Assembly (NCBI GenBank): GCA_004802725.1
Contig: SGPM01000076.1
Coordinates: 1 to 64,000 of the forward strand
From: Antrodiella citrinella
Taxonomy: Eukaryota; Basidiomycota; Agaricomycetes; Polyporales; Steccherinaceae
Length of the DNA: 64,000 bases
Direction of reading: 5' to 3'
The position numbers and the translations under genes were made by a program. The notes under the pieces are model-generated. The model saw only the letters and a list, made by a program, of their open reading frames with translations, searched no databases and was not told the origin of the DNA. This document shows, one piece after another, positions 11,047-22,100 of this stretch; position 1 is the stretch's first letter; each line of letters starts with the position of its first letter.

Positions 11047-11153
11047 TGATTCGACCCGGGCTCGAACCGGAGACCTCTCGCGTAACCGTAGGAACCCGGA
11101 TCGGATTGCCTAAACTGTGAGGCGAACGTGATAACCAACTACACCATCGAACC
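11047..11153 (-). tRNA. tRNA-Val(CAC) with a 33-nt intron
   Basis: Minus strand. The acceptor stem GGTTCGA pairs with TCGAATC, the D arm is GTGTAGTTGGTTATCAC, the anticodon stem is TTCGC/GCGAG, and the T arm is TCCGG-TTCGAGC-CCGGG with discriminator A. The anticodon is CAC, decoding GUG. A 33-nt intron (11083..11115) starts one base after the anticodon, as expected for nuclear tRNA introns. The window thus carries two valine isoacceptors in the same orientation. Confidence 0.93.
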
Positions 11154-11924
11154 GACATTAGACCAATATAAAGATGACTGATCTCATTTGAAGACTCAGA
11201 TAATAACAAGAGTTTAGCCTCGGACTGCGCAGGAAAAAGATACACGTCGAAATGACCAGTATTAAAAAGCACGTCGGAGACTCAAGACATGATTGAACAA
11301 CATGGCAGATATTATTCGCTGTTCGCGTAGATGAGAATGATGACACAGCAGGATGGCAGGCCACCTGTGGTCGTAAGCAGGATGCGGGTAGCTGGGCACC
11401 AGCCTGTTGGAATTTCTGAGTATGAAGACAGACAATGCGGAGATGCGCATCGAGCACGCAATAAGCAAGGCTGAGTATGGCTCGAACGCATGGGCAGGTC
11501 GCGAGGTCCAGAAGTTACGATGTCGTCACACAAGTCGAGCAGAAGCAGGTGGCAATTCCTGGCGACAAACGGCGATGACTCCAGTACACAATGCTGGTAG
11601 TAATCGTCCAGAGAAGAACCTTGCACGAGCACCACCAAAAAGACTGGCCCCAGCGGCGACAGAGTACCCCTTTGAGATCTGCTAGGACCGGCTTCTGTCC
11701 TCTGCGGTGGCATATATATAGAGAAGTAATACGATGTGAACGCACATCGGGCGATGGCAAGCGGCAGCAGTGCAGTATGCAATGGGCAGCAATAAGCCCA
11801 AGAGACAATGCGGGGGATCTCTAACCCCGAAAAAAAGGCTTGGTCGAGCATGAGTGGGGCCCAGAAATAATGGGGAGTCCACGGCTCGACCGACTAAGCG
11901 CAATGTGCAGGGACAAGCAGTAAG

Positions 11925-11956
11925 GTGTCACGATGTGCGCACGTACATCGTGACAC
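11925..11956. repeat. 12-bp perfect inverted repeat
   Basis: The arms GTGTCACGATGT and ACATCGTGACAC flank an 8-bp spacer that is itself GC-alternating. The repeat immediately precedes the 13-bp tandem repeat at 11957. Confidence 0.85.
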
Positions 11957-11996
11957 AGCGGTAGGCAGTAGCGGTAGGCAGTAGCGGTAGGCAGTA
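11957..11996 (+). repeat. Three tandem copies of a 13-bp unit
   Basis: The unit AGCGGTAGGCAGT is repeated three times head to tail. Partial copies of the GGCAGTA core occur upstream. Confidence 0.85.
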
Positions 11997-12438
11997 TCGC
12001 AATAGCATATGGCAAATGGCAGTGGGGCGGCAATATGCCCCTGGGGAGGTATTCATCCCCTAAGCAGTATGGGGGGTATATATCCCCATGAATCTGGACG
12101 AAAGCCGCGATGCTGGGGATTGTCATCCTTGGTTCGGTTGTCGTCAATGACTTGGTCGGCCCCTATCGATATGGTACGAACTTCTAGCTTCGCCAGCCGA
12201 AAGCAAAGGACCGCGACGTTCGGCTAGATATCTTGACATTCGTCAACGCACCCACACCCACGTGCACTCGAACCATAAGCGAATGTCGCAACCCAATTGC
12301 GAGATGGTGGTGGTCGAAAGGCTCGCGCCACGACTCACTAAACAGTGGCAACACTGGCGCCGATCTCGCAGGATCGTCCTATTCCATCGTACATCTACAA
12401 CAGCTGGTCCAATGAATCGTTTACAGGTTCATCTGGTA

Positions 12439-13581
12439 TTATGTCTTCGGCTGGACGGTTTTGGTAGGGGTCAGCCCAAGACTCAGCGCATTGACCGCTG
12501 ATTTGGCATTCTGCTTCAGCTTCAGCTCCTGCCCTTCCTGGCCTGTCTCAGCATACCCGTAACCCAGCTTGTCCGCCATTCTCTGGACGCCTTCGTCTTC
12601 TCTGACAACTTCTCCCAGGACGCGCTGCTTCCCCCACCACTCTGTTGCTGACGCTCTCAGCGATGGATCACGCATGACCGCGCCACGCGCGTATTTGAGG
12701 GTGGTCAAACGGGTCAGCGTTTCTTGGAGATGTGCATGGGTTTGCTGGATAGTTGTGGTGGGGTCTGTGGTTGCAGGAGCGACTGGTCTAGTGACGTGAA
12801 TGACGACAGGGAGCAGGAGAAATAGCAGGTGCCGACACAGCCAGAGATTATCGTGAAGCTATGGATTTATGAAAGTCAGAGCATTGTCGCTGCATATGTC
12901 TATTATTTTACGCACCATGAACACGCCTAGCCCGTCTTTGGGTACTCGGACGGCGTGCGACGCCACCATGTATCCTTCCAGTGCAGCGACACAGACGACA
13001 CCGGCGGAGGCGTATGTCCTCCAGCGTTCTCTATGACTGCCCCTGATGGTAACGAGAGCTATGAATGCCGTCTCGCGCACATATTCAAGCAAAGGTCCTG
13101 GCAAAGCGTACAGTGCGAATTCGTCGTATGTCGTGCAGTATTCGCAGTCCTGCAGAACAGACTGGCCAAATCTGTGAAACAACGTCGTGTCAGTATTTGC
13201 GAATACAGAGAGAGGGAAGTTCCTAGACCTGACATAGAGTGTCCGGAAGTCAAAGGATGACATTCGCGTAAGGAGACTTTCCAAAGGTTTCGGAAGAGCG
13301 GCGTCCAAGTCTAATCCTGCTCGCTGCAGCAGCACGGTGCGTATGCTGTCCGAAGGCATCGTCATGGGTATCTTGAGTTGTTGGAATATGTTTGGTGGCC
13401 ATTTCAGGAAGAGAACGTAGATGATATAGGTGGTGTGTAGCAGGACGAGTATCGTGATTGTCGACCTATACGGAGACTCAATTGGGGAAGATCTTCTTTG
13501 ACGCAGAAACAGGTATAATGGGACATTGACTAGAGCTGCTGATAGTATAAACGCGTCCATGGATGCTGAAATGAGAGGCAT
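12439..13581 (-). CDS. Conserved fungal multi-pass membrane protein, function unknown
   Basis: Three exons (13229..13581, 12916..13171, 12439..12858) join in frame to give 342 residues. Hydrophobic segments occur near residues 8-25, 40-60, 155-170, 180-195 and 215-235. Recognisable blocks are KWPPNIFQQL, YVRFGQSVLQDCEYC, TIRGSHRERWRTY and a C-terminal soluble helix-rich tail. I recall this as a protein conserved across Agaricomycetes without an assigned function; some databases carry a 'chorismate synthase protein' label that nothing here supports. It is transcribed divergently from the PIG-A gene with 219 bp between the start codons. Confidence 0.8.
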
Positions 13582-13800
13582 CGCGTCTTAGAAGAAGTTG
13601 CAGACAAGTGGCGTTAGAGTGGTACCGGTCAGAACAGTACTAGTGCCATGTCAAGAGCGTAAGCGCGGAGACTGGGGACTGGGACAGGTGTGTCTGGCGG
13701 CTGTTTGTTTCCTTCTCCAGACCATCATCATCGTGATGGTCGGTGCTACGTCTCTTGTTTTGTCGCAATAGGTTTGCTGCATCCTACAGACTCGTTGGAA
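13582..13800. promoter_or_regulatory. Shared divergent promoter region
   Basis: This 219-bp interval separates the start codons of the minus-strand membrane-protein gene and the plus-strand PIG-A gene and must contain both promoters. No TATA box or known operator is evident. Confidence 0.55.
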
Positions 13801-15548
13801 ATGCAGCCTACAACGATAGCGTATGAAATTTCTCTCAGTCGCGACGGGCTAAGCTAACAACGTTTCTCAGCATGGTGACGGACTTCTTCCACCCAAACGT
13901 GGGCGGGGTGGAGAATCATATCTACATGCTTAGTGCAAACATGATCCAGCGTGGACACAGGGTGGGTGTGCCCTTGTTTCCGCTCGTTTTAGTACTGAAA
14001 ATTTTCCCAGGTGATTGTCATAACTCACAGCCATCCTCCAGACCGCGTAGGCATTCGCTGGATGCTGCCATCACTGAAGGTGTACTATATACCCTTTCCC
14101 ACCATCGCCTCGTCCGCGACGCTTCCAGATTTTCTTGCATTTCTGCCATATCTGCGCACAATCGTGCTACGCGAGGGTGTCAAACTCATACACGCTCACG
14201 CGAGCCTGTCGTCTTTCGCACATGAAGGTATCCTTCACGCGCACCTCATGGGTGTCCGGACCGTGTTCACAGACCACAGTCTCTTTGGTTTTGATGATGC
14301 CGCTAGTATTCTGACAAACAAGCTGCTGGAGGGCGCGTTGCGCAACGTAGACGCGGCTATATGCGTCTCAAATACTGGTCGAGAGAACACGGTGCTTCGT
14401 GCGAAGCTGCTCCCTCATCTGGTTTATGTGATACCCAACACTCTTGTGGCAGACCATTTCAAACCAAACCCAGTGAGCACGCCTTCAGACACAGGTGCGT
14501 TGTCTCTGCATACACTCCGCACGTTACATATTTACGCCTTGGAAGTAATAATCATCGTCATGGCCCGATTGGCTTACCGAAAAGGCATCGATTTACTGGT
14601 AGCCACTGCACCGCGACTGTGTGCCCTATTTCCAAACATCAAGTTTGTCATAGGTACTTTCCATTCAATTTCCTTCCCATATCCCCTTCTGAGTCAGTGT
14701 AGGTGGGGACGGCCCCAAAATGATAGATCTCTTGCAAATGCGCGAGAAATACTTGTTGCAAGACCGCATAGAACTTTTAGGAGGTGTCAGGCATAGCGAC
14801 GTTGGAGGGGTGAGCAGACTTTTGCGTTGTGTCCAACGTACGCTCATGATATTCAGGTCTTCACACGAGGGACAATCTTCATGAACACATCTCTGACCGA
14901 CTCGTTCGGCATTGCTATTCTTGAAGCTGCTTGTGCTGGACTGTATGTTGTGTCCACTCGCGTCGGAGGTGTTCCAGAGATTCTGCCAGAAGACATGATT
15001 TCATTTGCCAATCCAGATGAAGATGGTATGTGGTCTTGGTGTCTTGGTTCTTCCGTATGGCTGATGTGGTTTTAGACGTTATACGCGCAATGTCAGAAGC
15101 AATCAGAATTGTTTCAGCGGGAGAACATGATTCTCAACGCGCGCACGAGCGAATCAAGGGGTTTTACAACTGGAACGACGTTACGGAACGTACGGAACGT
15201 GTCTACCAGGAGGTATTCAAGACTGAACCATACGATTTCTGGACACGACTATACAGGTACAATTCTACAGTGTGGATACGTCATCTGTTGAACTGAACAT
15301 GTTGCCGCAGAACTCTTGACATAGGCCCGTTTGCTGGACTCATCTACGTGTGCATCTTACTGGTCGACTGTGTATTCTTTCTATTTCTTGAATGGTGGTT
15401 ACCGGAGCATGATTTGGATAAAGTCGAGGCGCATTGGGACCCAGTCAAGTTCAAGGAGGTAAATCGTACTGAGACCTATCCTCTACGTCAGACTTTAATG
15501 TTCGTACCATAGATGGCCTCTCAGCACGAAGAAGCAAGCATTCATTAA
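13801..15548 (+). CDS. PIG-A/Gpi3, catalytic subunit of GPI-GlcNAc transferase
   Basis: Nine exons (13801..13820, 13871..13961, 14011..14494, 14546..14653, 14703..14809, 14857..15025, 15076..15256, 15311..15458, 15513..15548) join in phase to give 447 residues. It is a GT4-fold glycosyltransferase: [19 protein letters not shown] at the N-terminus, [31 protein letters not shown], and [22 protein letters not shown]-type Pfam region and a C-terminal membrane anchor ([19 protein letters not shown]) place it at the ER, where it transfers GlcNAc to phosphatidylinositol in the first step of GPI-anchor synthesis. The EX7E motif reads D-x7-E, an Asp-for-Glu change. The first exon is only 20 nt. Confidence 0.95.
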
Positions 15549-15919
15549 CGCAACACCAATAATATACCCGCTCTAGGATCACCATATCCTGTCTGCCATT
15601 TGTTTATCGATTTCCTCTTACTACTTTCCCAATCACTCCAGACCCATGGCAGACCGACAGTCGCTCAGGCGAAAACACTGTGACTCCGTAAATGGTAGTG
15701 CTTGGTCTGAATCAAAATGAAGCCAGCCACTGCTGGTTGAGACTGCCACACAAAGACGCAGAAGCGGTCAGATTCGAAATCCAACTAGCCAGCCTTCGGG
15801 GGAGAAAGTTGGGACAAAATCCGACCAGCCTCTTTGTGCGATCTTCTTCATCTCCCACATCTTAGCTCACCCTTCACCAGAACACATTTCATCCACTTCA
15901 GCATCTCTTCAACATCACC

Positions 15920-17060
15920 ATGGCCCCCGCTATTCCTATCCCCACCGCCTACAGCGCAACCGACACCGGCCACGCCAGCTCCCAAGCCAGCCCCAGCCCC
16001 ATCCGCCCCTTTGCTCTTGCTGCCCTCGGTATTGCCTGCTTCATCGGCATCGTCTATATGCTGTTTTGCTTCTTGTATCGGCCCAAGGCAGAAGCTAAGG
16101 CTAAGCCTACTGGACTTCGCGAGCTCGTGCTTCCTGGCCTTATCATTCCCAAGCAACCCAAGCGTCCTCTCAGATGGTTAGCATTCTTGAAGGCGGTCTG
16201 GCCGGTGAGTACTGTCCTATCATTCATAGCTTTTTCGGACCACGTTGTTAATGTGCGGTCAGTTCAAGCATACGTCGTCTGAAGTGACTATTCCTGTCAA
16301 CGGGATGAAAGAGACGCCCGAGGAACCTGAGAAGGATCTCGAAGCCCAGATCACCGAAGAAGCTTCTCCCAGCATCGAGGACGATGCCCCCTTCCAATCA
16401 CTGCCTGAGGCTGAGCCTGTTGACACGCCGTCTCTTTGCGAAGACATGTCTCCTCCCATCCCTGGAGCCTGGTTCGACTTGGACAACCTCATGGCGACTC
16501 CTCTCGGGGACTTGGAGGCTTTCGACTCTGAGTCTGAGTATAGCGACGATAAGGAGCATGTTGTTTGCGGCGGCGGCGACGGTGACTATGACGACATCCA
16601 CGACATCTTGGACGAGTACTACACCCAGTCGTCATCCATGCTCTCCCTCAGCATGTCCACTAGCCAAGTCACCGGAGTAGGACTCGGGATCACCGTCCCC
16701 GTCATCCAGTTGGACAGCTGCCCGTCTCGCATCTCGCCTCCCCAGGATGTCAACTTCCCCGACGAGGCACCTCAATCTCCCGTCATCGTGAACACCAGCC
16801 CTGAGGTCGAATACCTTGACGTCCCTCCTGCTCAGTTCTGCGGAAAGGATCGTATGGACGCTGAAGCCTCTGCTCGCTCTCGCTCTCACCTCCGTCGGCT
16901 CTCTACGCTCGCTACTGTTGCGGAGCTCTGCGTTGTCAAGAGAAACCCTGCTGTCGGAGGTGCTTGCCCTCATCCTTTCATTACCGGCAGCGACGAGCTT
17001 GGTGTTGACCTTCAGACTCCCGCACTTGATACTCATCAGGTCGAGCATGGATGGTTCTGA
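15920..17060 (+). CDS. Hypothetical single-pass membrane protein with acidic tail
   Basis: Two exons (15920..16204, 16263..17060; 58-bp intron) encode 360 residues. A Pro/Ala/Ser-rich N-terminus precedes one transmembrane helix (about residues 31-52, FALAALGIACFIGIVYMLFC), then a basic stretch (RPKAEAKAKP) and a long acidic, Ser/Asp/Glu-rich disordered tail with repeated SP and TP sites. The basic residues after the helix suggest an N-out/C-in topology. No catalytic motif is seen. I do not recognise the family; it may be lineage-specific. Confidence 0.72.
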
Positions 17061-17896
17061 GGTTGTGAACGCACATAAACTATCTACTTCGTCATCGGTC
17101 ACCTCGTCTCGGCGCTCGCGTCTTTCTGGCTTCTTGCATCCTCGTTTATTTGGCTGCATCTCATCTCTATTTATCAGGTAGGTTTTTTCAGACATTCATC
17201 AGTTCCCTACTGACTGAAAGCTTTCANAAAACCGCATATAACTTATTTCATATATAATCCCATCCCATTGCTTCTCGACATGAGGCCGCCTGTAACGGGG
17301 CAGCCTCGTTGTCTATCTTCCTTTCATCACACCCCACCTTCCAGCACCAGGCTAAGCATACGCTAAGCCTCGTCTCTCTCCCCATTTCTTTTCGTCGCAC
17401 ATATCCTACATATCCCATCTCTCATCCGGCTGCCTTCTCCGGGCCCAGCATCGTCATCGTTTTCTACCTCCTTCCATCGCACATCCCCTCCAAGTCCCAT
17501 CTTCCAACATCAAGCTAGCTATATCAGGGAAAGCCTCGTCTCTTTTTCTTTACTTCTCGATACTTCTCGACTCCGCATTCGCATTCGTTTGTTGTACGAT
17601 CAGGGCACGTACTTGCCTACCCGTACATATCCTTCTCGAAGACTGTAACCTTCACTATAAAACCTATACATTGTCTGAGTTATAATTTCTCTTTCCTCTG
17701 CGCTTGAACAATGTCAAGCCTATCATATTAGAATTACAAGTGGTAAGGCCAACCGCCGGCCAGGTATCCGTACAATACAACTATGATACAATTGAGAGAA
17801 CGAATGAAGACAAACATTATGACGCGGGACGATTAGCACGCATAGAGTGGTGGAACCAAATGGAAGGGACCTGAGACTGATGAGACGTCCAAACGC
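17061..17896. other. Intergenic region between convergent genes
   Basis: About 0.8 kb between two convergently transcribed genes, rich in TC on the plus strand, with one unresolved base at 17227. It probably holds both 3' UTRs; nothing else is supported. Confidence 0.55.
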
Positions 17897-19170
17897 TCAA
17901 ACCAGATATCGAGAGAAGGCGCTCTCCCAAGCTTTCTTTGCGTCTTTTTCGATAACGTCCTGAAGAACAAGCAAGCACAGCGTCAGTGTAGGAAGAAAAC
18001 GAATCGCTCGGAGAGACTTACGCCGTGACACATGATGATCCTTTCGAAATCCCACTCTGCGACCGCCTTCGCGTCGCGCTTCATTTCCCTAAGCCAATAT
18101 TTCAGTTTCCGGTGCTCCTGCATCACAACATCGAAGTCACTCACGATTTGTCCTTGCCCTCGGCCCACAAGAACTTCTTGAATCCGTCACTATATGGCTC
18201 GAATTTAGGGAAGAAGAAGGCGGGTTTGGCATTTGGAGAGTCTGATTTGGAGTACTGTTCGGTGGCAGGGAGGTTGAAGATTAAGTCGGCGACGAGGAGG
18301 GTCTTCGATGCGACATGGAACCAGGCGACATCTTTCTTGGAGAAGCCGGAGAAGTATCTAAAACCAGTGACATATGCAAGTCTCAGAAATATGTCCTTGT
18401 ATATTCCAGCGAAATACGCACATAGCTTTGATCTGAAAGTGATATGGGTTAAAATGTGGAGACTGCAGGGATAAAGAGATGGTCGTACCTCGTCTTCGAA
18501 TCCGTATGTGGCATCAGCTGGATCTACACCGTAAGCTAAATGGGACAGGTGAGTAAATGTGGTCGACTTCAGTAGCACGAGCGACTGACATCCAGTGAAT
18601 TGCCAGTCTTCTCCCTTCTTCTTCTCTGGAAGACCTTGCACGCCAATAACCTTGGCTTCGGGATATGCCTTATGCCATTCAGCTATATCGATGTCACTAC
18701 ATGTCAGTGGCATAATTTCAAATGTGATTGCGGTGACAGAACGCACTGAGGTAGAAATGATGATCTGCGGAGGCAGCCACGATGTAGCTAAACCATTGAA
18801 TTTTCAGTGATGTTGATGCTAAGAGTGAGAATGCATGGTGATTACATACACGACTGTTGCGTTCATATCGTCAATGGCATCCTTGGTTCCACGGGTGAGT
18901 GGTGTTGAGGCTATGACCCAAAGAGTGTCGTCCGACAGCTTGATAGCTGTCGACCGTCCACCCATGGGCAAAAGTCCCAGGAATTTGGAGAATGGTCTGA
19001 ATGGACGTAGTGAGCTACATGTGACTTCACATAATCATGATAGGGTGATACATACTTTGAGAAGGTGGTAATCTCAGGCGTCAGCTGATAGTGGTGGTAA
19101 GTACTTCAGTGAGTAGAATATACTAGTCGTGTACACCAGGACATACTTGACGGATGACAATCTCTGACAT
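17897..19170 (-). CDS. DUF4336-family protein
   Basis: About nine short exons splice cleanly. The first encodes MSEIVIRQ; later blocks include GRSTAIKLSDDTLWV, VVYIVAASADHHFYL, TEWHKAYPEAKVIGVQGL, KDVAWFHVASKTLLVADLIF, and the C-terminal WDFERIIMCHGDVIE. The family is distantly metallo-beta-lactamase-like: HH in ADHHFYL, the DL of VADLIFNLPATE and the CHGD motif lie where metal ligands are expected, although the full HxHxDH motif is absent. No reaction has been established for the fungal members. The tiny exons make automated models error-prone here. Start and stop are supported by frame continuity through all junctions. Confidence 0.82.
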
Positions 19171-22100
19171 GATGATAGCGTTCTGTGGCCAGTAGTAGTC
19201 AATAGAGGAGGTATAGAACGATTGAGGAGTTGAGGCCTCCTAACAGCTATATGCCTCCTTCTTATACCCTGACCTCGCCGGCGACGCGTTGTTAAAGGGG
19301 TACTGGACTAGAAGCCGGCGAGACCCGTGAGGCCAAGAGATATGAAGCTCGACCGTTTGGATCTCACGGTGAGCCTCGATTTCGACGTCGAAGCCATTCG
19401 AGTCTTCATTTCCCAAAGCTCGATATCCAGAACTTAGAATGATGACTATGGAAAACGAATCAGCGTCATGTGGCCTACGGCAAACCCGAGAACTGACTTA
19501 TCCGTGTCCATGGGTAATTTGTGGATTGAAAAGAGGATGCATGATAGTGTCGATCGCAATGAGCTCGAGTCATGTACCAAACAAGACCGTGACCGCCAAG
19601 CGACACAGCGTGTGCCCGCTCGTCACACGCTCGCCTTGCTGGGTTAGTACGTATGCTTGTGTGGATCAGTGATCGATTTTGCAGCATCGCGAACCTCACT
19701 GCGTGACAAGGACGTGCATGTCATATCGATATCATAGTCCGCCGTGGCTGGTGGACAGCAGTGAATAGCTATAGAGAACTGAAGCTAAGTCGCCACATAG
19801 AAGTACACGCTTATTGCGCATTGGGTATGCAACGGTATGTGATAAAGATCTGGGTCAATAGCGGCAAGAAGTTTTCTGGATTCTGTGTTCTTGACAATAT
19901 TGGGTCATGAAAGTTGGGAGGGCGACTCAGAGTCAGTCCTCGGACTTGCCCGGACTGCCTAGCTCGAGCGCCTTCTGCCAGACACACCTGTCCCAGTCTC
20001 CCGGAGGCACGCGCCGAAATTATTGAATGGCTGTGCAGTGTGCTGGCCCTTCAGCTTGCCGCACACTGTCAGTGCAATGTTGCACGAGTACTGTGACAAT
20101 ACACCCATACACGATTCTCTGCAAATTTGACGACTGTGCTTCGTAGTCTTGGTCTTTCTCGCAAATATGATCTCAAGTTACCGATCTCAATGTGTTGCTC
20201 TGCGCCTGCAAGATGTGTTTGACGACGGGAAGGGTTGCTGTCGCCGCGCTACCCAGCCTGAGATATCTCAGCCATATCCTTCCACTATTGAGTATGTACT
20301 GGGTGTCGCAAACGGGACCGTATCAAAGTACGTCGTTGATATTATTCGCACACTCAGACAGCTGACCCGCTCTAGCACTGGCAGTACTGCATTTTGGCAC
20401 TTCACATGCAAAGATACATGTCTCATTTCTATGTCCTCACTACGCTTTTCTGCAAATGTCGTTTTCTGTCATTCTCAGGTTTTGATCGCTTCTCGGGGTC
20501 AGAGAAGGCATTTCCGAAGGTGAGAAGAAGTGCTTCTTGACGTTCAACGTTTCTCAGATGATCTATAATCTGATTGATAAGTAGGGACAACGGTTCAAGT
20601 ACTGTATGTTGCACGCATTCATGCAGGGCTTACTTCAAGAGATCTTCATCACCCTTATCAGAGTGGAGATTCGAGTTGAGAACACCGAGACCCCGATCTA
20701 CGGTGCTGAACACGCCGATATCAATGGCATTCTTCTTCAAGATCCGCTCAGATTACTTTGATATCTGTGTTCACCTCCAGAAGCTTACTTGTCTGCAACT
20801 TATGGAGACTCAATCAGGGCCATAGGTTCTGCTCGCGTGCCAAATCGCATCATGCACCTCGACGACCATTCTTTGGAGCAAGCAGCGAGATGAGACAAAA
20901 GTACAACTTACCATTCGGAATGTCCTCCCTTCCTACGTTCTTCGTAAGAAGATCTGGTCACCAAGGTTTCCGACGCGTAAGGATCAAACAACTGCCAATC
21001 AGCAGAGCGGGAGATGGAAAAAGCGAGGTATCCGTTGATGCACACAGTGTTTTCTCGCGACAAATGCTAGGCAATGGACGTTGGCCGAACCAGCGGGTAT
21101 GAATATGTGTTGCATGTAGAGTGGTACGTCTCGCAATTGACCGCAGACCTTCAAGCTTCATGGCTAACTTGGTGCACAAGCTCGAAATATCGGAACCAAG
21201 ATCGAGCCGGAGATCGTGTAAGTAGACCGAAGCTTTCTTTCATTGCTTGATAGGGAAAACAACCACCTTACTTCTACGCGAAAGCCCTTGAGGATGCGTT
21301 CCGAGCCGCCGTACAATGAACCTCAGTGTACCCGGTGCCGACGGTCAATGCGACTGTAGTTTGATATCCAGGACTCTGTCACTTTATCATGGTACGTAGT
21401 CTTATGTGGGCCTGAACGCGTGCTGAAAACTTCTGAATATCTGCATCGTCCTAGCTTTCATAGCTGTACTCGTGCTGTATGATTCACATTACACACGAAA
21501 AGTCGACGGTATCAGTCTCGGCACCGAAGCAAAAGGATTAAAAAACAATGTTACAAGTACCGTGGTGGCGTTCCAGCTCTTGATGTTGGTGTGATGGTAC
21601 ATGATCACCATTTGCAGGCTGTAATCGCGCAAGACAACGCATGCACCGGCGGACGATACTTTGGCCGGTCAGAAAACGCTACCTTCCATCATCTAGGTCA
21701 CTGGGTGGGTGTGTTCTTACCACATTCATTAAAGACTGATCTCGTCAACATCCATGCCGGTCGTTGTCGAGCAAGTACCCTCGGTCCATGGTCTGGAGCA
21801 AATCGCGAGGCGTCAGGACCGAATATGCCTGGCACACAAGCTCGGAACAGCTCTGCTTCCGACATGCTTTCACGCACTGCTATCTTGACTTGTGGGCAAT
21901 TAGACTGTTTCACGTGTTTCAGCAAATCTGACCTCATGGCTACCAAAGCAGTGAGCTTCGATGGTGCGTGCTCGGAGATAGCTTGCTGAGAGTTCTGTTT
22001 GAGGTCTCACCGACGTGTTCAAGTTATAGATATGACTGGATGTCAAGTTTTGATGTTTCTATCTCAAGAAACTTGCTCGCAGATCAAGCACAGAACATCT

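Larger units (their letters stand above)
11154..12438. other. Gene-free, repeat-rich spacer
   Basis: About 1.3 kb with no supported gene. From about 11,690 to 12,110 the sequence is made of degenerate GGCAGTA/GCGGTAGGCA motifs and GGGG...CCCC palindromes (for example GGGGGTATATATCCCC near 12071-12086), with a perfect inverted repeat at 11925..11956. This looks like decayed repetitive DNA. Confidence 0.6.
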
